This document shows, piece after piece, positions 35,134 to 42,860 of a stretch of DNA of 64,000 nucleotides. The position numbers and the translations under genes were made by a program. Position 1 is the first letter of the stretch, and each line of letters opens with the position of its first letter. The notes beneath the pieces are model-generated. The model was given only the letters and a program-made list of their open reading frames with translations. It had not been told where the DNA came from and made no database searches. This DNA comes from Methylobacterium radiodurans (GTDB taxonomy: Bacteria; Pseudomonadota; Alphaproteobacteria; Rhizobiales; Beijerinckiaceae): the NCBI RefSeq assembly GCF_003173735.1, contig NZ_CP029551.1, positions 871,001-935,000 of the forward strand, given 5' to 3'.

Positions 35134-36573
35134 TCAGGGCTTGCCGCGGACCGGCAGCCCGAGTTCCTTGGCAAGTCCGTCGAGCCGGCCGCTCGCCCCC
35201 GCGTCGGCGGCGAGCGCCATGCGGGCGCGCTCCAGGGCCTGTGCGGCGTGGTCGCGGTCGCCGAGCGCGCTGTAGGAGCGCACGAGCCGCATCCACTCCT
35301 CGGCGCTGCCGCCCTTGGCGGCGAGCCGCCGGTCGAGCCCCGCCACCATGGCGCGGATCGCCGCATCGCGCTCGGCCGGCGGCAGCGCGGTCACGGCGGC
35401 GACGGCCGATTCCGTGTCGGCTCGCGGCGCGGGCTCCGGCGCCTCCGCCTGCAGGCCGAGGTCGCGCGCGCCCGCCTCCAGCCGCTCCAGCGCGGCGGGA
35501 TCGTCCTTCAGCGCCTTCCTGGCGCGCGCCAGCGCTTCGCGGGCCCGGTCGCCTTCGCCGAGCACCGCGCGGGAACGGGCGAGGCGCAGCCACTCCTCGG
35601 GCGTTCCGCCCGCCTCGGAGAGGCGCCGGTCGAGCCCGTCGACCATGCCGCGGATCGCCGCCTGCTGGTCTGCGGGCCGGGCCTCCTTCTGCGCGGCGGG
35701 ACCGGCCTCCTTCGGCGGCGGCGGCTCGCCCTTGAGGCGGGCGAGGCTCTCGCGCACGAGGCCGAGCCAGGGCGCGTCGGTGGGGCTCGCCTCCTCGATC
35801 GCCGTGAGTTGGCGGATCGCCTCGCCGGTATCGCCCGCCTGCTCGGCGGCGCGGGCCAGGTAGAAGCGGGGCTTCGGGGTCTTCGGATCGAGCGCCAGCG
35901 CCCGCTCGAAGATCGGCTTGGCCTCCGGCGGCACGGTGCCGTTGGCGGCGGCGACCAGCGCCTCGCCCCAGTCGGAGAGGGTCCCGGGCGTCTCGCCCTT
36001 GAGCCGCGCCACCGCCTCGTAGGCGTGGGCGGCGTCGGTGAAGCGGCCGAGCCGCATGTAGACGGGGGCGAGTACCGCCCAGCCGCGCGCGTCACCGGGA
36101 TCGCTCGCGAGCTTCGCCTCGATCTGGCCGATCGCCTTCATCAGGTCCTGGTTGCCGGTCTGTTGGGCCTGGCGCTCGGCCTGAGTCTGGGCGGGCAGGT
36201 CGGGTGAGCCGTAAAGCCCGTAGGCCAGCAACGCGACGAGCGGGATCGTGGAGAGCGCGAAGGCGGAGGCGGCGCGGCGCTGGCGCAGCCGGGGCTCGGC
36301 CACGTCCGGGTCGTCGCCTGCATGCGCGGCGCGGGTGGCGCGCAGCAGCCGGCGCGCGGCCTCGGTGCGCGCGGCCTCGGCCTCCTCGGGCGCGATCAGG
36401 CCGCGGGCGAGGTCACGCTCGATCTCGGCGAGCTGGTCCTCGTAGAAGCCCGTCTCGGTGGCCGCGGTGCCGGTCTCGCCCTGTCCGGTCCGGATGCGGC
36501 GGGACATCGGCCAGAGCAGCGCGAGCACCGCCGCGGCGGTCATGCCCGCCAGTATGAACCAGATCGGCGTCAT
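35134..36573 (-). CDS. ccmI: cytochrome c maturation protein CcmI (CycH)
   Basis: 479 residues. Two N-terminal membrane helices (PIWFILAGMTAAAVLALLWP and STIPLVALLAYGLYG) flank a cytosolic loop with ETGFYEDQLAEIERDLARGLI, typical of CcmI. The periplasmic part has TPRs (NQDLMKAIGQIEAKLASDPGDARGWAVL, GRFTDAAHAYEAVARLKGETPG). Notably the C-terminal quarter contains two copies of a module of about 90 residues, each starting with a MV-GLDRRL stretch and containing a x-EEW-RL-RS helix (residues 300-390 and 407-479), an internal duplication. It presents apocytochrome to CcmF/CcmH. Confidence 0.9.
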   Translation of the reverse strand: MTPIWFILAGMTAAAVLALLWPMSRRIRTGQGETGTAATETGFYEDQLAEIERDLARGLIAPEEAEAARTEAARRLLRATRAAHAGDDPDVAEPRLRQRRAASAFALSTIPLVALLAYGLYGSPDLPAQTQAERQAQQTGNQDLMKAIGQIEAKLASDPGDARGWAVLAPVYMRLGRFTDAAHAYEAVARLKGETPGTLSDWGEALVAAANGTVPPEAKPIFERALALDPKTPKPRFYLARAAEQAGDTGEAIRQLTAIEEASPTDAPWLGLVRESLARLKGEPPPPKEAGPAAQKEARPADQQAAIRGMVDGLDRRLSEAGGTPEEWLRLARSRAVLGEGDRAREALARARKALKDDPAALERLEAGARDLGLQAEAPEPAPRADTESAVAAVTALPPAERDAAIRAMVAGLDRRLAAKGGSAEEWMRLVRSYSALGDRDHAAQALERARMALAADAGASGRLDGLAKELGLPVRGKP

Positions 36574-36733
36574 CGGACCCTGTCGACCGGGCCCGGACCG
36601 GACCCCTCGTTCAAGGGTACGTACGGTCGGGTGGGCCCCGGCACGATCCCCTGTTCTGGCGGCACGGTGTCACGCAAGTTCGGCTTCGTGACAAGAGCGG
36701 GGTCGTCGGCGGTGCCCGGGACGTGGCCCGCCC

Positions 36734-38152
36734 TCAGTGCCCCGCGGCGCCGGTAGGCGCGTCGCCCGGCACCTCCAGCACGGCGCGCAGGCCGCCGAGC
36801 GCCGCCGCCTCCAGGCTGAAGCGACCGCGGTAGAGGGCGGCCAGATCCGCGACGATCGACAGCCCGAGGCCCGAGCCCGGCTTCGACTCGTCGAGGCGCC
36901 GGCCCCGCCCGAGCACGGCCTTACGGGCCTCAGGCGGCAGGCCCGGCCCGTCATCCTCGATCGAGAGCAGGAGGTGCGGGTAATCGTCCTTGTCGACCGC
37001 CTCCGCCCGGATCGCGACGCGGCCGTGCGCCCATTTCGAGGCGTTGTCGACGAGGTTGCCGACCATCTCCTCGAAATCCTGGCGCTCGCCGCGGAAGCGC
37101 AGGCCCGGCGGCACGTGGACCTCGTAGGCGATGTCCTTGTCGCGGTAGATCTTGCCGAAGGTTCGCACCAGGCCCGCGAGCGCCGGCTCGACCTCCGTCG
37201 AGGTGCCGAGCGTGCCGGCGAGCGCGGCCGCGCGCGCGCGGTCGAGGTGGTAGTTCACCTGGTCGCGCATCACCGCGGCCTGCTCGCGGATCTTCTGGCT
37301 GAGGTCCTCCGGCGCGTCGGCGGCGGCGACCTCGTTCACGATGATCGAGAGCGGGGTCTTCAGCGCGTGGGCGAGGTTGCCGACCTGGGTGCGGGCGCGC
37401 TCCAGGATCTCGCGGTTGGTCTCGATCAGCAGGTTAATCTCGCCCGCGAGCGGCGCGATGTCGCTCGGGTAGGAGCCGGTGATCCGATCGGCCTCGCCGC
37501 GCCGCACCGTGCCGAGAGCCGCGCGCATCTTCTTGAGCGGCAGCAGGCCGAAGCGGATCTGCAGCAGAGTGGTGAGCGCGAGCGACAGCCCGAGCAGCCC
37601 GAAGGTGACGTAGAGGGAGAAGCGGAAGCGGTCGACGTCGTTGACGATCTCGTCGGCCGGCCCCGCCACCCGCACGGTGTAGCGGCCCTCCTCGCCGAGA
37701 TCGACGTCGCGCTCGATGATGCGCAGCAGGCGATCGTCCTGGCCCTTGCCGTAGCCCTGGCGGATCTGGCCGACGCCCGCCTTGTTGTCCGGGTCGGTCG
37801 CGGGTTTGAGCGGCACGCCGACGAGGGAGCGCGAGGTGCGCAGGTCCCGCGGGCGCGCGTCCGGCCGCCCGACCTGCCAGTACCAGCCCGAGAGCGGCAG
37901 GTCGAAACGCGGGTCGCCCAGCGAGAAGGAGCGGCTTTCCGGGTCGGCCGGCGAGACGAGGTCGGTGGCGAGGTTGTTGGCGAAGACGAGGAGCCGGCTG
38001 TCGAAGGCGCGCTCGGTGTTCTCCTGATAGAGCGTCGTCAGGATCCAGGCCGCGATCAGGAGGATCGCCGAGGAAGCGAGGAAGGCCGAGACGGCGAGCC
38101 GCACCGCGATCGAGCGGCGGCGCAGAGAGAGGAGGCGGAGGAGGGCGGTCAT
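36734..38152 (-). CDS. sensor histidine kinase, PhoQ/FeuQ-like
   Basis: 472 residues from ATG 38152. A membrane helix at about 16-41 and a second at about 179-200 bracket a periplasmic sensor domain of about 135 residues. The HAMP-like region follows, then H-box VGNLAHALKTPLSIIVNEV with phospho-acceptor H262, N-box FEEMVGNLVDNASKWA, and G-boxes DDGPGLPP and GSGLGLSIV. The cognate regulator is upstream by 107 bases. The gene pair beside ccmI matches the feuPQ-cyc arrangement in rhizobia, where FeuPQ senses the periplasm and controls cyclic glucan export; this assignment is an inference from order and similarity. Confidence 0.85.
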   Translation of the reverse strand: MTALLRLLSLRRRSIAVRLAVSAFLASSAILLIAAWILTTLYQENTERAFDSRLLVFANNLATDLVSPADPESRSFSLGDPRFDLPLSGWYWQVGRPDARPRDLRTSRSLVGVPLKPATDPDNKAGVGQIRQGYGKGQDDRLLRIIERDVDLGEEGRYTVRVAGPADEIVNDVDRFRFSLYVTFGLLGLSLALTTLLQIRFGLLPLKKMRAALGTVRRGEADRITGSYPSDIAPLAGEINLLIETNREILERARTQVGNLAHALKTPLSIIVNEVAAADAPEDLSQKIREQAAVMRDQVNYHLDRARAAALAGTLGTSTEVEPALAGLVRTFGKIYRDKDIAYEVHVPPGLRFRGERQDFEEMVGNLVDNASKWAHGRVAIRAEAVDKDDYPHLLLSIEDDGPGLPPEARKAVLGRGRRLDESKPGSGLGLSIVADLAALYRGRFSLEAAALGGLRAVLEVPGDAPTGAAGH

Positions 38153-38259
38153 GGGTTGCGACACAGATCCGGACAACCACTCACTTCATCCCCGGCACAG
38201 TCGAGCAGCCCCAGGATGATGCGGTGAAGTGGTAGCGAAGCGCTCAACCGGGCCCAGAC

Positions 38260-38937
38260 CTAAACCCGCGCGGCCGGCTGGTTCGGATCCACCAGATAGC
38301 CCAATCCCCGCACCGTCTGGATCAGGTCCACGGCGAGCTTTTTGCGGAGCCGTCCGACGAAGACCTCGATCGTGTTCGAGTCCCGGTCGAAATCCTGGTC
38401 GTAGAGGTGCTCGGTCAATTCGGCGCGGGAGACCACCCGGCCGGTATGGTGCATCAGGTAGGAGAGCAGCCGGTACTCGTGGCTCGTCAGCTTCACCTGC
38501 GCGCCGTCCACGAAGACCTTGCCCGAGCGCGTGTCCAGCGTGACCGGCCCGCAGGCGATCTGGCTGGAGGCGTGGCCGGCGGCCCGGCGGAGCAAGGCGC
38601 GCACGCGGGCGAGCAGCTCCTCCATGTGGAAGGGTTTGGTCACGTAGTCGTCCGCGCCCGCGTCGAAGCCGTCCACCTTGTCCGACCAGCGGTCGCGGGC
38701 GGTGAGGATGATGACCGGAGTCTTCACGCCGGCGCGCCGCCATTTCTGCAGGACGCTGACGCCGTCCGCCTTCGGCAGGCCCATGTCCAGGATGATCGCG
38801 TCGTAGGGCTCGCTCTCGCCGAGATAGCCGCCCTCCTCGCCGTCATAGGCCTTGTCGGCGACGTAGCCGGCCTCCTCCAGGGCAGCGACGACCTGCCGAT
38901 TGATGTCCTTGTCATCCTCCACGACGAGCAGACGCAC
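38260..38937 (-). CDS. OmpR-family response regulator, PhoP/FeuP-like
   Basis: 225 residues: receiver with E7/D8/D9, phospho-acceptor D51 (AIILDMGLPKADG) and K101 (DDYVTKPFHMEE); C-terminal winged helix with GPVTLDTRSGKVFVDG, TSHEYRLLSYLMHHTGRVVSRAELTEHLYD and RKKLAVDLIQTVRGLGY. Cytosolic DNA-binding regulator paired with the adjacent kinase. It is preceded 30 bases upstream by the small periplasmic protein gene, so all three are likely one operon. Confidence 0.92.
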   Translation of the reverse strand: MRLLVVEDDKDINRQVVAALEEAGYVADKAYDGEEGGYLGESEPYDAIILDMGLPKADGVSVLQKWRRAGVKTPVIILTARDRWSDKVDGFDAGADDYVTKPFHMEELLARVRALLRRAAGHASSQIACGPVTLDTRSGKVFVDGAQVKLTSHEYRLLSYLMHHTGRVVSRAELTEHLYDQDFDRDSNTIEVFVGRLRKKLAVDLIQTVRGLGYLVDPNQPAARV

Positions 38938-38967
38938 GGCTCACTCCTTCGATATCAGCCCGCGGCT

Positions 38968-39345
38968 TCAGTATTGGCCGGCCACCCGGCCAGTCTTGGC
39001 GTCCACCATCACGTGCACGAAGTGCCCGTCCCGGCGCAAGGCGGTTAGCATGTAGACGAGGCCGTCCTCGTGCCGGCACAGGCTGGCGCGCTGGATCTCG
39101 GCCCGCGGGATCACCGTGCGGGCGGCGCGGATCGCTGCGACCGGCTCGATCACGCGCTTCTCCGAGACCTCCTCGCGCAGGTCGGCGGCCGAGAGGCACG
39201 CGTCGAGCCGCGGGGCCGAGCCGGCCGTGGCCTGGGCGAGGCGCGGGGCGCTCTCGTCGGGCTCCTCGGCCATCGTGCCCGGGCCGCCCGCGACGAGCGC
39301 CGCCGCGGTCAGGCTCAGTGCGAGAAGGGCGAGGGCGTGGCGCAT
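38968..39345 (-). CDS. small periplasmic protein, PepSY-like, beside feuPQ-like pair
   Basis: 125 residues from ATG 39345 (an upstream frame exists but begins without a signal peptide). A signal peptide (RHALALLALSLTAAALVAG) is followed by a region with DACLSAADLREEVSEKRVIEPVAA and a final PepSY-like strand set (LVYMLTALRRDGHFVHVMVDAKTGRVAGQ). A Cys pair is present (ACLSA, SLCRHE). Its place at the head of the response-regulator/kinase operon recalls FeuN of Sinorhizobium, a small periplasmic protein that restrains FeuQ; homology is not shown by eye. The operon promoter should lie in 39346-39600. Confidence 0.65.
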   Translation of the reverse strand: MRHALALLALSLTAAALVAGGPGTMAEEPDESAPRLAQATAGSAPRLDACLSAADLREEVSEKRVIEPVAAIRAARTVIPRAEIQRASLCRHEDGLVYMLTALRRDGHFVHVMVDAKTGRVAGQY

Positions 39346-39602
39346 GGGCAGGACTTGTGGTCCGGAGGCACTGAATGCGCCCTGAATATCACCGACGGGC
39401 GCCGCCGCCGACCGCGCTCCGGGCGGGGCGGTCACGCCGCGGGCGCGGTCCTGGGAGATGGCATCGGGGCGGTTCGGCATCGGTGGTGCGACGGGGCGCG
39501 ATCGATCGGCGCGGGTGGGATCTGATGTGGCGAGCCTCTACACGCGAGCGGCCCCGCGGTTCCCGCGCGGCGTCAGGTGCGACGGCAAGTACAGCGGCAC
39601 GT

Positions 39603-39776
39603 TCAGCGTGAGCAGATCGGAGCCGCGGCCCGGTCCGAGACCGGTTCCGCCCGGTGGCGCGCGCCGGCCGTGTAGGAGGCGACGCCGCAGGTCGCCAGGA
39701 ACAGCCCGGCCCCGAGAAGGCGGCCGAGATGGGCCAGCCGGCGCGCGGGAGATCGATGCATCGGCCAAGCGCTCAT
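39603..39776 (-). CDS. very small membrane protein, hypothetical (phage lysis module?)
   Basis: 57 residues, start ATG 39776 overlapping the stop of the 137-residue gene (ATGA), so it is translated with it. One hydrophobic helix (GRLLGAGLFLATCGVASYTAG) follows a basic N-terminus (SPARRLAHL). No family can be named. It is at the end of the phage/GTA-like module and could be a lysis accessory protein. Confidence 0.45.
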   Translation of the reverse strand: MSAWPMHRSPARRLAHLGRLLGAGLFLATCGVASYTAGARHRAEPVSDRAAAPICSR

Positions 39777-40186
39777 CGCAGGTCCCCCCGCAGCAGGCGC
39801 CAGATCTGGCGCACGATCGGCAGGCGGTCGATCCCGAACTGGGCGATCGCGAAGCCCGCAACCGTGACCGCCACCGCGGCGTGGCGCACCCGCCGGTAGA
39901 AGCGGGCGAGCGCCCGGTGCTCGATGCGCGCGTCGATCAGCTCGTCGAGGGCGGCGAGCCGGTCCGGGTTCTGGCGCCGGATGAAGGTTCGCCACTCCGT
40001 GCCGAAGCGGACGACGAGGCGGTCCTCCTCGGCCTCGTCGCCCGGCTTCTCGCGCAACGCGCGCCGGACGAGACTTTCGCCGAGCCCATCGACGGGCGGC
40101 GGCAGCGCGCGTCCGACCTCCTGCCCGAGCGCGTCGAGGGCCGCCCGGCCGCAGGCGGGGCCGGGCGGGCATGGCGTGGGCTGCAT
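39773..40186 (-). CDS. small protein with C-terminal membrane helix (phage lysis module?)
   Basis: 137 residues: a soluble N-terminal region with charged helices (EKPGDEAEEDRLVVRFGTEWRTFIRRQNPDR and ALDELIDARIEH) and one membrane segment near the C-terminus (AAVAVTVAGFAIAQFGI), then basic residues. It overlaps by 4 bases the 57-residue gene downstream and is 64 bases from the holin-like gene. Function unknown; the order next to endolysin suggests a holin/spanin or baseplate role. Distinct from any named RcGTA protein. Confidence 0.5.
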   Translation of the reverse strand: MQPTPCPPGPACGRAALDALGQEVGRALPPPVDGLGESLVRRALREKPGDEAEEDRLVVRFGTEWRTFIRRQNPDRLAALDELIDARIEHRALARFYRRVRHAAVAVTVAGFAIAQFGIDRLPIVRQIWRLLRGDLR

Positions 40187-40250
40187 GACGTTCCTCCATG
40201 GCGCTCCCCCAAGGTGCCCGCGAGCCGCTCCGGGCCGGCCCTCGTTCCCG

Positions 40251-40754
40251 CTATCGCGCCCTGGGCCGGCGCCCCACGGCGTCGAGGGCGGGCGCCAGGG
40301 TGTTGGCGGCGGTGGCGTCGGCCTCGAGGTCGAGGCGGCGGAACACCCGCTCGGCGAGGCCCGGCAGGCCGCCCGCGGCCCGGATCACGAAGCCCGGCAC
40401 CTCGTCGGCGGCCCGCTGCACCGCGGCGGCGATCACCGCCGAGCCTACCGGCACGCTCAGCACGCGCCCCTTGGCGGCGCCCGCGACGGCGTTCAGGGCG
40501 TAGTCGGTGATGCGGGCGACCATGCCCTCGACCATGCCGCGCGTGACGACGTAGCTGAGGAGCGGCGCGAGGCGGGCGATCAGGCCGGTGACAAGACCGA
40601 TGAGCATCGGCGTCAGCACCGCTTGCAGGGTCTGGGCGAGGGCGACGAGCCAGTCGCCCCAGGGCAGGATCACGGCGGCGTCGGCCGCCAGGGCCGTCCG
40701 GGCCGGGAGGAGGCAGGCGAGCGCGGTCGCCGCGAGCGTGAGCGTGCGGAGCAT
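40251..40754 (-). CDS. secreted/membrane phage-associated protein, holin-like
   Basis: 167 residues with a signal peptide (TLAATALACLLPARTALAA) and a hydrophobic stretch (LAQTLQAVLTPMLIGLVTGLIARLAPLLSYVV), then an amphipathic region (RGMVEGMVARITDYALNAVAGAAKG). It sits directly after the GH24 endolysin on the same strand, the normal position of a holin in phage lysis cassettes. The fold is not one I can name, so holin is an inference. Confidence 0.55.
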   Translation of the reverse strand: MLRTLTLAATALACLLPARTALAADAAVILPWGDWLVALAQTLQAVLTPMLIGLVTGLIARLAPLLSYVVTRGMVEGMVARITDYALNAVAGAAKGRVLSVPVGSAVIAAAVQRAADEVPGFVIRAAGGLPGLAERVFRRLDLEADATAANTLAPALDAVGRRPRAR

Positions 40755-40820
40755 GGAATTCCTCGGCTGTCAGGGCGTGTCAGGGGATGCGCGGCGGGCC
40801 CGGCCGGCTCGGGAGTCGCG

Positions 40821-41435
40821 TCAGGTGTAAGGTGCGGGGCCGGCTCGGAGCGCACCGAGACGGGCCGCGAGGCCCGCGATCAGGCCGGCCCGGGCGGCGA
40901 CCGGGCGGAGGGCGGGGGTCGCCACGGTCGGATCCAGCACGGCTGCGAGCGGCGCCGCGACCGCGACCGGACCGGCGCCCGCCACCGGCCGGGGCAGCCC
41001 CTTTGCGTAGGGCGTGACGAGCTGCTCGGCCTCGGCCGCGCGCCGGCCGCGGATCGCCGCAGGCTTGTCCCACCAGAGCAGCGCGGCGCGGGCGCCCGGG
41101 AGATCGCCGGCGTTGAGCCGCTTCAGGAAGGTCGCGCGGGCGAAGGCCGCCGGACCGATGTTGAAGCAGACCGAGACCAGGGCATCGAAGGCGTGCTGGC
41201 CGACCGCGACCGTCAGGCCGTCACGCACGGCGGCGACGTAGGCCTCGACGTCGCGCGCGAAGATCGCGTCGCACGCGGCCGCCGTGATGGTGAGGCCGGG
41301 CACCACGCGCGGCGGCCCGGCCGCGGAGGTGTGGCCGATGCCGATGGTCCAGACGCCGACGCTGTCGCGGTAGGCGCTCAGGCGCCGGCCCTCGCGCGCG
41401 ACGAGGACGGCCTCGCCGATGGGGCTGAGATCCAT
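40821..41435 (-). CDS. phage-type lysozyme (GH24 endolysin)
   Basis: 204 residues. GH24 catalytic layout E15-x8-D24-x5-T30: LVAREGRRLSAYRDSVG then VWTIGIGHT, and downstream VGQHAFDALVSVCFNIGPAAF and FLKRLNAGDLPGARAALLWWDK with the RRAAEAEQL helix, the classical T4/P22-type muramidase. It cleaves peptidoglycan to release or inject particles. The C-terminus (150-204) is an Ala/Pro-rich extension. It is 16 bases before the tail-fibre stop region on the same strand. Confidence 0.93.
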   Translation of the reverse strand: MDLSPIGEAVLVAREGRRLSAYRDSVGVWTIGIGHTSAAGPPRVVPGLTITAAACDAIFARDVEAYVAAVRDGLTVAVGQHAFDALVSVCFNIGPAAFARATFLKRLNAGDLPGARAALLWWDKPAAIRGRRAAEAEQLVTPYAKGLPRPVAGAGPVAVAAPLAAVLDPTVATPALRPVAARAGLIAGLAARLGALRAGPAPYT

Positions 41436-41451
41436 GTCGCTCTCCCGGGGA

Positions 41452-42705
41452 TCAGGGCAGCTGGGCGCCGTGGAAGGCGGAATCGGCCGCCGCCGCGTAG
41501 CCGTCCGCGCCGGTGAACCGGGCGAAGACCTCGATCGTCTCGCCCGCCGCCAGCGGCAGCACGGCGTCGAGCAGGAGCCCGGTCACGCCGTCCGTCAGGG
41601 GGCTGGCGGCCGCAGCCCGGCCATGCCCGGCCGGGGCACCGCTGCGGTAGAGGCGTGCCTCGAACAGGGTCGGCTGGCTCGTGCCGTTCCGCCGGTAGGT
41701 GAGAGCGGCTCCGAACCGGTAGAGCCCGGCCTCCGGCGCCACGAAGCGGTTCTGCGCCGCCCGGAAGCTGCCCTGGTCGTTGCTGTCGGCCTCGTTGAAG
41801 GCGACCTTCGTCCAAGTCCCGGCCGGGATGTAGTTGTCGTAGTTCGTCCGGGCGGAGAACTTGGCGAGGTTGGCGATCCGCGCCCATCGCGCGCCGTCGA
41901 ACCATTTCAGCGCGCGCTCTGTGCTGTTGACGGCGATCTGCCCGAGCGTGCCGGCGCCCGGGTCGGCCGATGCCGGCACCAGGGCCAGCGCCGAGAAGCG
42001 CCCGAGAGCCGGGTCGGCGGCCCCGACCGGCGTGCCGTCGAGCCCGGCCGGCAGGCGCACGCGCCCGCTTCCCGCCGCGACGGTGAACGCGGTGACGAAG
42101 GCGGCGCCGTCGGCGGAGACCTTCAGGGCGAGGTCGTCGCCCCCGATGAGGCCCAGCAGCGCCCGGGCCGAGAACCCGGTCTGGAAGCTCAGCGCGGCGT
42201 CGCGCCCCGTCGCCCGCTTGTTCAGCGCGAGGCGGACATCGCCCGCCTCCGCGCGGGTCTCGTCCCAGGAGAACAGGGCTCCGTCCGCATTGACGGCGAG
42301 GCGGTTCTCCGCGTCCGGCACGGCGTTGACGCCGACGCCGGCGAGGTTGCGCAAGCTGCGCAGGGTCGCGGCGAGCGGCGTCCAGCCGGCGCCGGTGAAC
42401 AGGTAGGCCTCGCCCTCGTCCACGAGGTAGGCGAGCCAGCCGGGGCGCGGGGCGAGCCCGATCCAGACGCCGTCCTGGAAGCAGGCGATCTGCCCGGCAA
42501 GGCCCGTCCAGGCCCCGTCGGGAGCGGCCGGTACGAGGTAGCGGTCGCCCTCCGCCGGGGCCGGGGGCGGCGCCGGCCTGTCCTTGTCGAGGCAGGCGAT
42601 CTGCACCAGGGCGTCGAGGAGGCCCAGCGCCTCGTTGTGGGTGACGTGCTTCTGCGCCTGCGCCGCCGCGATCAGCGGCAGCGCGAGGTTGTGGGTGGTG
42701 GACAT
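41452..42705 (-). CDS. DUF2793 tail-fibre-like protein
   Basis: 417 residues from ATG 42705 (upstream in-frame codons are not conserved). The N-terminal 100 residues are DUF2793: NLALPLIAAAQAQKHVTHNEALGLLDAL, then DRYLVPAAPDGAW and GAGWTPLA, as in the RcGTA tail-fibre protein. The C-terminal domain (about 300-417: YNYIPAGTWTKVAFNEADSND and LYRFGAALTYRRNGTSQP) looks like a C1q/TNF-like trimeric receptor-binding fold. It is expected to form the distal fibres. Followed by the endolysin. Confidence 0.85.
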   Translation of the reverse strand: MSTTHNLALPLIAAAQAQKHVTHNEALGLLDALVQIACLDKDRPAPPPAPAEGDRYLVPAAPDGAWTGLAGQIACFQDGVWIGLAPRPGWLAYLVDEGEAYLFTGAGWTPLAATLRSLRNLAGVGVNAVPDAENRLAVNADGALFSWDETRAEAGDVRLALNKRATGRDAALSFQTGFSARALLGLIGGDDLALKVSADGAAFVTAFTVAAGSGRVRLPAGLDGTPVGAADPALGRFSALALVPASADPGAGTLGQIAVNSTERALKWFDGARWARIANLAKFSARTNYDNYIPAGTWTKVAFNEADSNDQGSFRAAQNRFVAPEAGLYRFGAALTYRRNGTSQPTLFEARLYRSGAPAGHGRAAAASPLTDGVTGLLLDAVLPLAAGETIEVFARFTGADGYAAAADSAFHGAQLP

Positions 42706-42860
42706 CGGGGGCTCCTGGGGGCTGTGCGGCGGACGTTGGCGGAGACGGTTCGGGCGTCCTCCCGTGCGGGCCCCGCATTCCACGCGCCCGGTGTTGGCCG
42801 GCGGGATGTGCGCATCCCCTTCCACGCTGAGGGGAGAGGCGCGGGGATTTCACCGTCCCT

